From Anaerolineales bacterium (GTDB lineage: Bacteria > Chloroflexota > Anaerolineae > Anaerolineales > RBG-16-64-43), in the NCBI GenBank assembly GCA_016932475.1, contig JAFGCU010000094.1, positions 1-62,507 of the forward strand: a stretch of 62,507 nucleotides of DNA, written 5' to 3'. Below the pieces are notes generated by a model. The model was not told the origin of the DNA and did no database searches. It was given only the letters and a program-made list of their open reading frames with translations. Position numbers and translations under genes: made by a program. Below, one piece after another: positions 1-8,498 of the stretch. Each line of letters opens with the position of its first letter. Position 1 is the stretch's first letter.

Positions 1-57
1 CAGGCCGTTTTTTTCACAGTTATTTTCAACGTAGCGTCACAGGCGTTTTTGGTGTTG

Positions 58-155
58 TCCGTCACCCCGGCGTACTCGAAGCCGGGGTCCAGTGTTTTTC
101 TGCGATTCAATGGATGCCGGCCAAGTCCACGCCGGCATGACGATCGCCGGCTGAG
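58..155. repeat. Dispersed repeat, class A (GTCA-CCCGGCGT type)
   Basis: This stretch carries GTCACCCCGGCG, then GAAGCCGGGGTCCAGTG, then TGGATGCCGGCCAAG and GCCGGCATGACGA. The same blocks in the same order recur at about 40262-40410, and related arms occur at 35155-35330, 49100-49310 and 49685-49800. The outer arms are roughly inverted (GTCA...TGAC). It lies upstream of the first gene and has no coding potential I can support. Confidence 0.75.
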
Positions 156-239
156 AAGCAGTTACAAAAAAACAAAAAACTTCGCGTTCTTTGCGCCTTT
201 GCGGTGAAAAGGTTTTCCTGCATAAGCCCCGACGCAGGA

Positions 240-256
240 TATAATCCCGCCCACTG
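240..256 (+). promoter_or_regulatory. -10 box placed for a near-leaderless transcript
   Basis: A perfect TATAAT at 240-245 is followed by CCCG, and the GTG start of the transporter is at 256. Transcription would begin near 252, leaving no room for a Shine-Dalgarno sequence. The same arrangement occurs at ftsY (37121-37135). Confidence 0.5.
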
Positions 257-1479
257 TGAACCGCCTTCTCGCCATCCTCCGCCGGCCGGTCTCGATCATC
301 CGGCTTTTTTTCTTCCTGTGGTTCGCGGGAGGCTCCTTCCTCCAGCCGTACCTGCCGATTTTTTATCGCGATCAGGGGCTGACCGGACTCCAGATCGGTA
401 TGCTTTCCTCGATCGGGTTCGCGGTCGCGATCCTCGCCGCACCGCAGTGGAGCCGCTGGAACGACCGGGCCTCCGCGCCCCAACGTATCCTGCAATTCGC
501 GATCCTGATGCACGTCGTGACCATGTTGATCCTCTCGCGCCAAACGGCATTCCTGCCGATGGTGATCGTCATCGTGGCCAATTCCCTGTTCGCATCCGCC
601 AGCGAACCGGCGGCCGCCTCGCTCGCGCTGCGCGCCACGCGCGGGACCGGATCCGGTTTCGGGAGCGTGCGGGTATGGGGTTCGCTGGGCTGGTCGATCA
701 TGGTCCTGGTCTCGGGTTGGTGGATCGAACGCACAACCATCCAGACCGGCTTTGCGGGATTCGCGGTCTTCATGCTGGCGTCGCTTTCAATTCTTTTCCT
801 TTTCCGCAGCGGACGGAAACCGCAGGCGCCGGGCCCTGCCCCGGTTCCGGAACCGCCGTCCTCCGCCGCCGAATCTCCGCCTGCCCGGCAATCCTCCTCC
901 AGCCGATACCGCCTGATCCCGGCCCTGTTCCTGGCGGTATTGATGTCGTGGATCGCGGTCGCGGGGGTGAGGCAGTTCGAGCCGCTCTTCATTAAACAGC
1001 TCGGCGCGGGCGAGCAGATGATCGGCTTCTCGGCGATGCTTTCGGCGCTGGTCGAACTGCCCGGCATGTTCTGGGCGGATTCGCTGACGCGCAAGTATGG
1101 CGCGCGCCGCGTCCTGATCGCCGGGATGATCCTCGACGGCGTATTGCGCGGCTCAATCCTCCTCTGGCCTTCGATTCCGGCCATCGTCGCCGTCCGCGCG
1201 CTGATCGGGATCTCCTTCAGCATGATCACGGTCGGCGTGGTGGCGTACGTTCAGGAACACACGCCCCACGAGTTTCAAACGCGGGCCGTGGCGCTGTATA
1301 CCGTCGTCGTGCGCAACCTGGTGTTTCTGGTCGTCTATCCCCTCAGCGGTGTCATCTTCGATGCGGTCGGCGCGTACTGGTTGTATGCGATCGCGCTGGC
1401 GGGAAATGTGGCGGGGGGATTGATCCTGTGGCTGGCGAATTTTCCGCGCCTTTCCGCGGGTTTGAAAAATAACCGATAA
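256..1479 (+). CDS. Major facilitator superfamily transporter
   Basis: This is a 407-residue polytopic membrane protein with about twelve hydrophobic segments in two halves, separated by a Pro/Ser-rich cytoplasmic loop around residues 190-220. Length and layout fit the MFS, closest in feel to the nucleoside:H+ symporter/phenylpropionate-permease type (a short first loop, and an FYRDQGLTGLQIG segment after helix 1). The substrate cannot be told. The start is GTG at 256, chosen because it precedes the first hydrophobic helix; a TATAAT box 11 bases upstream implies a nearly leaderless message. It is monocistronic, with no related neighbour. Confidence 0.85.
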   Translation: MNRLLAILRRPVSIIRLFFFLWFAGGSFLQPYLPIFYRDQGLTGLQIGMLSSIGFAVAILAAPQWSRWNDRASAPQRILQFAILMHVVTMLILSRQTAFLPMVIVIVANSLFASASEPAAASLALRATRGTGSGFGSVRVWGSLGWSIMVLVSGWWIERTTIQTGFAGFAVFMLASLSILFLFRSGRKPQAPGPAPVPEPPSSAAESPPARQSSSSRYRLIPALFLAVLMSWIAVAGVRQFEPLFIKQLGAGEQMIGFSAMLSALVELPGMFWADSLTRKYGARRVLIAGMILDGVLRGSILLWPSIPAIVAVRALIGISFSMITVGVVAYVQEHTPHEFQTRAVALYTVVVRNLVFLVVYPLSGVIFDAVGAYWLYAIALAGNVAGGLILWLANFPRLSAGLKNNR

Positions 1480-1890
1480 TCCCAATAATTTTCCATGTGA
1501 AATTCAATTTTGAATCGGCCCGCCGGGAAGCTTGCTCCATCACCTATCGTCCATCGGCGTGGCAGGCACTATACCCTCCTTTGCCTGGTGGTTCCCATGG
1601 CGTGTCTTTTTTTATTTTCACCAAGGCGAATCGACGCCCACCGGCCGCCCGCTGAGCTGACGGCACCTGCAAGGCCGCTCCCTGATCCTTCCAGGTAAAC
1701 CGGTGGATCGATGGTCGCCAAAGGGCCGGCGCCGCGTGCGGGACGTTTCAGGAGAGCGCGCGTCCCGGTACGCACAGCGACCGGGTGCGCCGCACCGGCA
1801 CCCGATCGCTGAGAGGGCTGATGCCGGGGGAGAATTCATGTCCGCGTTTTTTCTCTCCCTCCGAATCGATGCCTGCAAAGGGGTTAATCC
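1480..1890. other. Intergenic stretch without supported gene
   Basis: Short open frames exist on both strands, including one of 62 codons at 1510, but none has a ribosome-binding site, a domain or convincing composition. Part of it is the region 3' of the broken Pro/Thr-rich gene on the minus strand, where that gene's C-terminal domain would be expected but is not seen. Confidence 0.5.
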
Positions 1891-2411
1891 TTACGGCATC
1901 GTCCTGGTCGGGGTAGGCGTAACCGTCGGCGTCCGGGTCACAGTCCGGGTACGAGTGGCTGTCCGAGTCCGGGTAGGTGTGCGCGTTCTTGCGGGAGTCC
2001 GACTCGGCCTTTTGGTTTTCGTGGAGGTGCGGGTCACAGTCGGTGTCCGGGAATCGGACGGCGTCTGAGTGATGGTCCGGGTCGGGGTATACGAATCGGT
2101 CAGCGTCGGGGTGATGTGCGGGTCCCAATCGGCGTCCGGGAATCGGATGGCGTCTGAGTGATGATCCGGGTCGGGGTGTACGAATCGGTCAGCATCGGGG
2201 TGAAGATATCGGTACCGGTCGGCGTCTCCACCAGGGTCAGCGTATTGGTTGGCAAACCGGTTGGCGCCCCGGGATGCGTCGATGTGTCGGTATGAGTTCC
2301 CGTCCGCGTCTCCGCCCGAGTCCCAGTCCACGCCCCGGTCAGCGACGGGGTTCCGGTTTCCGTCGCATCCCCCTCCTGGGCTCTTGTAACGCCATGCTGC
2401 ATGAATAGCAC
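1891..2411 (-). pseudogene. Broken gene for a Pro/Thr-rich repeat (linker) protein
   Basis: The minus strand encodes dense Thr-Pro repeats such as TPTRTRTATRTRT and SYTPTRTITQTPSDSRTP, the composition of the linkers in the lipoproteins at 7784 and 8499. The Pro/Thr pattern runs in one frame from about 2411 to about 2130 and in another from about 2130 to 1891. The switch coincides with two tandem copies of an 89-bp unit (2045-2133 and 2134 onward). Because 89 is not a multiple of three, the copies cannot both be read in one frame. No signal peptide with lipobox and no C-terminal domain is intact. I read it as a decayed lipoprotein gene; a sequencing error is the main alternative. Confidence 0.55.
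2045..2222. repeat. Tandem 89-bp direct repeat
   Basis: GTCCGGGAATCGGA begins at 2045 and again at 2134, followed by nearly identical sequence (GGCGTCTGAGTGATG, then GAATCGGTCAGC). The spacing of 89 bp breaks the reading frame of the Pro/Thr-rich frame that contains it. Confidence 0.8.
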
Positions 2412-3023
2412 AATTTATTACGCAAAAAGGATGGCAGCCAATGCGGCGATTCAGTTGGAGAAGCCCCTCCGGGATCGAACGAATTGCGTCTGCATCTGTC
2501 CTGCCCTCCAATGCTGTTCTTTGAGTTTTCGGGGGTTTTTCGATCTCGGCGGGTTACGTACTTCTCCTTGCTCATCGGCATACCTAGTATATCCGTCCGC
2601 GAACCAGAGTGTTTTTTAATTTTGAAAAATCTGTTACGGTTCCATAACAACAAACATATTCACGAATATTTTACCGCTGCTTCTCAGCCGGATTTCCTTC
2701 TTGATACACGGAATACCCCGTTCGCAAATACCGCGCACGGGACGGGCGCCCCCCCCCAAAAAAAAAACGAATACTCCAATAACTATTGGCTTCCCCAACC
2801 GGAATTAACTGCAGCCTTAAGCCAGAAAACCCAGCGTTTTCGGATTTTCTCGGTATCTCGGGGCATACATCTGCCGGCCTGAGCGCCTACATATTCTCTT
2901 ACTTCCTCTTCAGACCGTGTTCGTCACTTTGCGTGGAAACAGGCGGACGGCGGGGCGGGAATTCTCAGTTATTGGGCTAATGCAATCAGACTGGATCTTC
3001 TCCTCCTGTCCGATTCTCCTGGA
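2412..3023. other. Gene-poor intergenic stretch with homopolymer runs
   Basis: No open frame here has support. It is more AT-rich than its surroundings and contains a run of nine C followed by ten A at 2749-2767. From 2956 it aligns without gaps to 3822 onward, as the flank of the duplicated tRNA segment. Confidence 0.5.
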
Positions 3024-3094
3024 GCAGATGACGGGATCCGGACCCGCGAATGCTTGCCTGGGAGGCAAATGCCTTGCCGCTTGGACCGAGCCCC
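3024..3094 (-). pseudogene. Decayed duplicate of tRNA-Gly(CCC)
   Basis: It aligns without gaps to the intact tRNA-Gly at 3890-3960, offset by exactly 866 bases. The T-arm and the anticodon loop (CTCCCAG, anticodon CCC) are recognisable. The acceptor stem is destroyed: the 5' arm reads GGGGCTC and the 3' arm CATCTGC, leaving only about four of seven pairs including a wobble. The hairpin that follows the intact copy is also broken here. It should not give a functional tRNA. Confidence 0.75.
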
Positions 3095-3360
3095 TCGATT
3101 CACCCTTTTTCGATTGGGAAGCCTTCGTCCAAAACGGGAAGGCAAGCGCCTTGGGGAAAAAGCCGCTTCTGTATATGGTACGGAAGCGGTCATCTTCTTC
3201 TTCGATTGCCGGCCGCCTATCACCGGCTGGCTTTGTGGTTCACCCCCCTCACCGGAACCGCCTTTACATCTGGCGCACAGCGTTCGTGCAAAATCCCTTA
3301 TCGGTATTCTGCGGCAGGAAGTCAGCGGCCGGGACACGCTGCAAACGAGCCTGCTTTAAA

Positions 3361-3394
3361 TTGAAAGGGCGCTCAACTCGGAGCGCCCTTTCAA
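3361..3394. terminator. Perfect 14-bp hairpin, terminator-like
   Basis: TTGAAAGGGCGCTC and GAGCGCCCTTTCAA are exact inverted copies separated by a six-base loop. On the minus strand the stem is followed by TTTAAA, a weak U-tract. No gene ends nearby, so it may be a remnant. Confidence 0.5.
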
Positions 3395-3889
3395 TTGCCT
3401 TGCCTTACCTTGCCTTTCCTTGCCATACCTTACCTCACCTAGCCGTACCAAACTTTGCCAGGTTTCTCCTTTCCTCACCGTGCAGTTGCAACCTGGCAAT
3501 GGAACAGAGGAAGGAGGTTAAATTAACACTACACCCGAAAAACGAGAAGTCAATAACCAACCGGGGAAAATGGCGGCCTTGCAATGTGAATTAATGTGTG
3601 CAAATTTATTGCACACTTGTAAGATACTTCACTCCCTGCGATATCCAGGACGTTCTGTCCGCCGGATGCGGATTCTACAGATTAATGGCTGCATAAAATG
3701 GACTACCTGGGTCGGGTAATCCTGTCATCCAAACCCGTACTGCGAAGCGGTATGCCATTTCAACCCGTCCCGCTCCCAATCCGGTTTCCTTATTTCAGCC
3801 TTGAAAATGCGGATAACGGGACGGGAATTCCCATGTATTGGGTTAAAACAGTCAGACTGGATCTTTTCCTCCAGTCTGATTCGCCGAGA
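3395..3889. other. Intergenic stretch with CCTTGCC/CCTTACC short repeats
   Basis: Positions 3395-3440 contain imperfect copies of CCTTGCCTTA and CCTTACCT. The rest has no supported gene. From 3822 it is the second copy of the duplicated tRNA flank. Confidence 0.5.
3853..3878 (-). terminator. Terminator of tRNA-Gly
   Basis: CAGACTGGA and TCCAGTCTG form a 9-bp stem with an eight-base loop. On the minus strand it lies just 3' of the tRNA and is followed by TGTTTTAA, as expected of an intrinsic terminator. Confidence 0.6.
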
Positions 3890-3960
3890 GCGGGTGACGG
3901 GATTCGGACCCGCGAATGCTTGCTTGGGAAGCAAGTGCCTTACCACTTGGCTACACCCGC
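3890..3960 (-). tRNA. tRNA-Gly, anticodon CCC
   Basis: This is a 71-base cloverleaf on the minus strand. The acceptor stem GCGGGTG/CACCCGC pairs fully. The anticodon stem is CTTGC/GCAAG around loop TTCCCAA, giving anticodon CCC. The T-arm is GCGGG-TCCGAAT-CCCGT. CCA is not encoded. A decayed second copy lies 866 bases to the left. Confidence 0.95.
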
Positions 3961-4011
3961 GTTTTACGGCCGCTTTCGGTTGGCTGATTATAGCCAGCCG
4001 GCCGGTGAGCG

Positions 4012-5058
4012 TCAACCTTTCCGCAGCGGCCGGAGGATCGCGCCGTTCGGCGAGTCCGTCACGCTCCATCCCATTCGTTCGATTTCCATCCGGATGCGGT
4101 CGGCGTCCGCGAACTCGCCGCCCCGGCGCGCCCGTTCTCGATCCTGCAGCAGGGCTATGACCTCCGGCGGGAGAACCGGATCCGCATTGCTCTCAGCCCG
4201 CCGGGCGCGGACTTCCTCCCAGACTTTCTCCTCCACCCCGAACGGCTCGGAAGGGATGCGGTATTCCCCCAATGCGTCAAGCGGAAATTCCGCATCGGCG
4301 GGCAGAACCTTTTCGTGCCCGTCCCGGATGATGGTGATCGTGCCTTTCCCTTCCACCCTCCCCCTGCCGGCCGACCAATCCAGCACAGCCGCCGTGTGTT
4401 CGTCCAACCCGAGAATCGTTGTCCCGGAGGGCGCTATGCGTGCAAGCGCATCAAACCGCTCGCGTCCGATAAAGCACCGGCTGGTATCTAAATCCTCCCC
4501 GCCCCCGGTGTTGTTCCAATGGGAAATCACCGCCAGTTTCCAGCCGATGGGGCCGAACAGATCCAATCCCGGTTTCCATTCCGGATCTTCGCCGGCTTTG
4601 AAGATTTCATACACCGGCAGGGTGACCGATCCGACTGCGACGGCGGCGGCGCTGGCCATCACCAGCTGAGCTCCCTGCTGCCAGCCGGCCAGCATCTGCC
4701 GCCATGCAAGGCTGCCCCGCAGCTGCCGGACCGCGTACGTCGGGCTTCCGGCGCCCATGTACACCAGATCGGCGGCGGCAAGAGGCCGCAAGAGCTCGAC
4801 CGAATCCGTGCTGAACGGTTTCGCTTTCCTCCGGGCCGGAATGACGTCGATCCGCGGGGAAAACTCGGCCGTGCGCAAGGCAATGGCGTCGGCGACCCGG
4901 CCCGCGACCTTTGCGGAGTTGGGTTCAAAACCGGCTGGAGTCTCCAGAATGGCCACCCGGTATCCGCGCGGCAGGGACGCCGACAGTTTGCGGAAAAGCA
5001 TACCGCCGGTTGGCGAGGTTTCCCCCGAACTGAGAAATGTGACTTTTCCCGGATTCAT
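4012..5058 (-). CDS. Peptidase S51/type 1 glutamine-amidotransferase-like protein with CysRS-type C-terminal tail
   Basis: This 348-residue protein has two parts. Residues 1 to about 245 resemble the peptidase S51/cyanophycinase fold: an SSGETSPTG start, MGAGSPTYAVRQLRGS, ASAAAVAVG where the family has its nucleophile-elbow GxSAGA, and LGLDEHTAAVLD. The elbow is altered but keeps a Ser. Residues about 300-345 (RERARRGGEFADADRIR, then GWSVTDSPNGAILRP) match the small C-terminal domain of cysteinyl-tRNA synthetase. The substrate is unknown and peptidase activity cannot be assumed. It diverges from the aldo/keto reductase gene. Confidence 0.75.
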   Translation of the reverse strand: MNPGKVTFLSSGETSPTGGMLFRKLSASLPRGYRVAILETPAGFEPNSAKVAGRVADAIALRTAEFSPRIDVIPARRKAKPFSTDSVELLRPLAAADLVYMGAGSPTYAVRQLRGSLAWRQMLAGWQQGAQLVMASAAAVAVGSVTLPVYEIFKAGEDPEWKPGLDLFGPIGWKLAVISHWNNTGGGEDLDTSRCFIGRERFDALARIAPSGTTILGLDEHTAAVLDWSAGRGRVEGKGTITIIRDGHEKVLPADAEFPLDALGEYRIPSEPFGVEEKVWEEVRARRAESNADPVLPPEVIALLQDRERARRGGEFADADRIRMEIERMGWSVTDSPNGAILRPLRKG

Positions 5059-5143
5059 AAGGACAATCCCCCGGCGAGTGTACCATCAGAGGATGGTCTT
5101 ATAATAGGGGAAGACTCCGGAATCGCCGGGGGAAAAAGGCCAT

Positions 5144-6088
5144 ATGAACTTCACCCAAATCCCGCTCGGGACGACCAACATAAAAATTCCGCCGCTCGGC
5201 ATCGGCGCCTGGGCCTGGGGGGATCGGATGTTCTGGGGATACGGCCGCGGCTATGGCGACGCCGATATCCGCGAAGCGTTCGCGTATGGCATGCAGGCGG
5301 GGATCAACTTCTTCGATACCGCCGAAGTGTACGGACTCGGTCAGTCGGAAAAAATGATCGGACGCCTGCTCCAGGCCGACGGCCGCCCGGCCGTGCTGGC
5401 CACAAAATTCTTTCCCTTCCCCTTCCGCCTGACAAAGGGCAGCCTGCAGCGCGCCCTGCACGGCAGCCTCCGGCGTCTGCAGGTGGAGACCATCGACCTG
5501 TATCAAATTCACCAGCCGTTCGCGCTGATTCCGGACAAGACGATGATGCAAGCCCTGGCCGACGCCGTCTGCGCCGGAAAGATCCGCGCGGCGGGCGTCT
5601 CGAACTACAACGTGGAACGAACCCGGCAGTGCGCCGGTTTTCTGAAAGCCGCGGGCCTGCCGCTTGCCTCCAATCAAATTTCGTTCAGCCTGCTCAACCG
5701 GGATCCGGAGAAGACCGGCCTGCTTGCACTTTGCCGCGAACTCGGCGTATCGGTCATCGCCTACAGCCCTCTGGGGATGGGCATGCTTTCCGGCCGCTAC
5801 ACGCCGGAATCCCCGCCCCGGGATTTTCGCGGGAACCGTTACCCGAAGGAATATCTCTCCCGGATTCTTCCGCTCCTCGGCCTCATGCGCGAGATCGCCC
5901 AGGCACACGGCGGGCGCTCCACGGTCCAGGTCGCGTTGAATTGGGTGATCGGCAAAGGCGCCATCCCCATCCCGGGAGTGAAGAACAAACGCCAGGCGGA
6001 AGACGTGATTTCCACACTGGAGTGGCGGCTGACCGGCGAGGAAATGGCGCAATTGGATGCCGCCAGCGACGCGGTGGGACGGCGATGA
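5144..6088 (+). CDS. Aldo/keto reductase
   Basis: This is a 314-residue NAD(P)H-dependent oxidoreductase of the AKR superfamily, a cytoplasmic (alpha/beta)8 barrel reducing carbonyl compounds. FFDTAEVYG carries the catalytic Asp and Tyr, LATKFF the Lys, and YQIHQPF the His region. SPLGMGMLSG and the C-terminal IPIPGVKNKRQAED segment form the cofactor-binding end. The ATG at 5144 follows GGGGGAAAAAGG, and a TATAAT box lies at 5100-5105. The true substrate cannot be inferred. A second, clearly different AKR is at 48082-49065. Confidence 0.9.
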   Translation: MNFTQIPLGTTNIKIPPLGIGAWAWGDRMFWGYGRGYGDADIREAFAYGMQAGINFFDTAEVYGLGQSEKMIGRLLQADGRPAVLATKFFPFPFRLTKGSLQRALHGSLRRLQVETIDLYQIHQPFALIPDKTMMQALADAVCAGKIRAAGVSNYNVERTRQCAGFLKAAGLPLASNQISFSLLNRDPEKTGLLALCRELGVSVIAYSPLGMGMLSGRYTPESPPRDFRGNRYPKEYLSRILPLLGLMREIAQAHGGRSTVQVALNWVIGKGAIPIPGVKNKRQAEDVISTLEWRLTGEEMAQLDAASDAVGRR

Positions 6089-6208
6089 CTTTCGCCCGCA
6101 TGCCCGTCCTCGCGCATCCGGATTGGCCGGGGAGGCGTTTCCGTTTGGCGGTCCGCGCGGGAGCACATCCGGCGGTCGTTCGGCGCGGCGGCCCCTTCTG
6201 GATGGCGT

Positions 6209-7708
6209 ATGCCCTTTTCTGACGATTCACCGATGGCCGAGGAGGAATCCCCGCGGATACTCGTCACCGGCGTGACCGGATACATCGGCGGCCGGCTCGC
6301 CCCGCGCCTGCTCGAATCCGGTTATCGGGTGCGGGTGCTCGTCCGCGAAAGGGCGCGCCTCGCCGGACGGCCGTGGATCGACGAGGTCGAGGTCGCCTCC
6401 GGCGACGCGCTCACGTCCGGGCCGCTGGAAGAGGCCATGCAGGATGTGGAAACAGCATTCTTCCTGCTCCATTCCCAGCGCGGCGGGCCATCCTTCCTCG
6501 AACGGAACCTCGTGGCGGCGGAGCACTTCGCGGCCGCGGCTAAGTCGGCCGGTGTGCAGCACATGGTTTTCCTCGGCGGATTGGGCGAGGCGGCATTCGA
6601 CCGCTCCGGCCTGCTCGCTTCGCAGCGCCGCTGCGCCGAAATTCTGCGCCGGTCCGGCGTCCCGCTTACCGAGTTCCGCTCCGGTCCGGTGGTCGGCAGC
6701 GGCAGCGTCCTGTTTGAAATCGTCCGCTGCCTGGCCGAGCGGTCGCCCGTGCTGTTCTGCCCCAAATGGCTCACCACCCCGATTCAGCCGATCGCCATCC
6801 GCGACCTCCTGGCGTATTTAATCCTGGCGGTATGCACACCCACCGCGCGCGGAAAGACGATCGAGATCGGCGGACCGGAGGTGACGACCGTCTTCCAGAT
6901 GATCCGCGCCTACACATGGGAACGCGGCTCGCGGCGATGGATGATCCAGATGCCCTGGTGCCTTCCGTGGCTTTCCTCGCAGTGGGTCCATTGGGTTACA
7001 CCGATCCCGGATGACCTTGCCCGGACCCGCATCGACGGCCTGTATCATCCTGCGGTGGTGAACTCTCACACCGCGGATGGAATCTTCGGCCCCGTGCCGC
7101 TGATCCACTACCGGGAATTCCTCCGCCGCGCGATCGACCGGATGGAACAGGGCGAGGTGGAAACCACTTGGGCGGATTCCCTGGCCAGCAGCCAGGGCGA
7201 CCGGATGCCGAGCGGCTTGGAATTCCAGGATGGCCTGATCCTGGAACACCGCCAGCGGATGAGCGCCGCCTCCCCGGCCGAAATTTTCCGCGTGTTCACA
7301 TCCCTGGGCGGGGCCCAGGGCTGGTTTTACATGGATTGGCTGTGGAGGTTTCGCGCCTGGCTCGACCGGCTGGCCGGAGGCGTGGGCATGAAGCGCGGAC
7401 GAAGACATCCGCAGGACGTGCGGCCGGGGGATGTGGTGGATTTCTGGCGCGTGGAGAAAGTGGAACAAGGCCGGCTTCTGCGCCTGCGGGCCGAGATGCG
7501 CATGTTCGGATTGGGCTGGCTGGAATTTCTGATCGTGCCGCTCGGCCTCGGGAAGACCCGCCTGCTGCTGACCGCGTATTACCTTCCAAAGGGTTTCCTG
7601 GGAACTCTCTACTGGTTTTTCCTTAAGCCGTTCCACGCGACGATCTTTTCCGGGTTGATCCGCGCCATCTGCCGCCGCGCGGAACGCGTGGCAAAAAGCG
7701 CCGCCTGA
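6209..7708 (+). CDS. NAD(P)-binding Rossmann protein with DUF2867 C-terminal domain
   Basis: This 499-residue protein is in two domains. The N-terminal part has the dinucleotide-binding motif VTGVTGYIGGRL and an atypical-SDR (NmrA/complex-I-like) layout to about residue 300. From about 330 to the end it matches the DUF2867 lipid-binding-like domain that often follows such Rossmann domains (EIFRVFTSLGGAQGWFYMDWLWRF, here quoted only in part: FRVFTSLGGAQGWF). The arrangement is known in many bacteria, but function is not established. The start at 6209 could instead be the ATG at 6233; neither has a strong ribosome-binding site. Confidence 0.85.
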   Translation: MPFSDDSPMAEEESPRILVTGVTGYIGGRLAPRLLESGYRVRVLVRERARLAGRPWIDEVEVASGDALTSGPLEEAMQDVETAFFLLHSQRGGPSFLERNLVAAEHFAAAAKSAGVQHMVFLGGLGEAAFDRSGLLASQRRCAEILRRSGVPLTEFRSGPVVGSGSVLFEIVRCLAERSPVLFCPKWLTTPIQPIAIRDLLAYLILAVCTPTARGKTIEIGGPEVTTVFQMIRAYTWERGSRRWMIQMPWCLPWLSSQWVHWVTPIPDDLARTRIDGLYHPAVVNSHTADGIFGPVPLIHYREFLRRAIDRMEQGEVETTWADSLASSQGDRMPSGLEFQDGLILEHRQRMSAASPAEIFRVFTSLGGAQGWFYMDWLWRFRAWLDRLAGGVGMKRGRRHPQDVRPGDVVDFWRVEKVEQGRLLRLRAEMRMFGLGWLEFLIVPLGLGKTRLLLTAYYLPKGFLGTLYWFFLKPFHATIFSGLIRAICRRAERVAKSAA

Positions 7709-7727
7709 CGGATCACCGGATTAAAAA

Positions 7728-7759
7728 AACACGCCGCGTACGGAAGCACGCGGCGTGTT
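7728..7759 (-). terminator. Intrinsic terminator of the 7784 lipoprotein gene
   Basis: AACACGCCGCGT and ACGCGGCGTGTT form a perfect 12-bp stem with an eight-base loop. On the minus strand the stem runs into seven T, so it works in that direction; it may also stop the converging gene that ends at 7708. Confidence 0.85.
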
Positions 7760-7783
7760 CCATTTCCCGACAAATCCGGGATG

Positions 7784-8299
7784 CTACCGCAGCAGGCTCG
7801 TGAGGACGACATCCACGCCGCCCGGGAGATAGATCCGGTAAGCGGAAGTGCTCTTGCTGACGACGAAGGTCCATTCCACCGAATCGATCGAATTCGTATC
7901 CCCGTGCGACTGCACGAACACCCAGGCGATATTCTGGTTCAGAGAGACGTCCCATGCCGCCACTTCCTTGTGCGACGTTCCGCCGGTAAGGACGTCGGCT
8001 GTCGCGACGATGAACGTATCCGATGAATTTTTTGGCGTATAGACCTTGCCGCCGAAGTTGATTTCCGATACTTCGTGCAGATCGGTGAATTTTAACTGCA
8101 CGCCGCTGACCGTCACCGGCATGGTGATTCCCGGTATCCCGGTCGGCGTATTGGTTTTGGTGGGAGTGGGCGTTTTGGTCGGAGTCGGCGTGGTGGTCGG
8201 AGTGGGAGTCGGATGCGCCAGGAACGGCACGGACTGGCAGGCCAGCGATAAACACACCAGCGTCAGGCCGATGACAAGCAATGGACGATGTTTCAACAT
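7784..8299 (-). CDS. Lipoprotein with Pro/Thr linker and small C-terminal domain
   Basis: This is a 171-residue exported protein. A signal peptide (residues 1-21) ends in lipobox LSLAC, so it should be lipid-anchored at the membrane. A PTPTPTTTPTPTKTPTPTK linker at about residues 31-53 leads into a domain of about 115 residues rich in beta-forming sequence (VTVSGVQLKFTDLHEV...). That domain recalls DUF4352-type extracellular beta-sandwich proteins, but I cannot name it with confidence. The gene at 8499 has the same architecture. A strong terminator follows. Confidence 0.75.
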   Translation of the reverse strand: MLKHRPLLVIGLTLVCLSLACQSVPFLAHPTPTPTTTPTPTKTPTPTKTNTPTGIPGITMPVTVSGVQLKFTDLHEVSEINFGGKVYTPKNSSDTFIVATADVLTGGTSHKEVAAWDVSLNQNIAWVFVQSHGDTNSIDSVEWTFVVSKSTSAYRIYLPGGVDVVLTSLLR

Positions 8300-8498
8300 G
8301 ATGGCTCCTTGATGAGCTGAGGTTGGTCGTATCCGGGGGAATTGTACCCGAAATCTTCGAAACCCCGTCCGTGTTGGGAAAATTGCATCCCCAAGCTTCG
8401 AACAGCAGACCGGACCGTTGGGTGTATCGTAACGGAAACCCCGGAAGCGTTTCCGTAAAAAGCGGTTAAATTATCCCGGGGCACAGCTTTGCGGCCGG
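8300..8498. other. Intergenic region between two lipoprotein genes
   Basis: It holds the promoter side of the 7784 gene. I see GGAGCC just before its ATG but no clear -35/-10 pair and no terminator for the upstream gene. Confidence 0.4.

Noticed and set aside
1510-1698. 62-codon open frame with one hydrophobic segment
   Set aside because: No ribosome-binding site and no homology I recognise; too weak to list.
4519-6222. 567-codon plus-strand open frame
   Set aside because: It crosses the S51-like gene and the aldo/keto reductase in another frame and looks like composition only.
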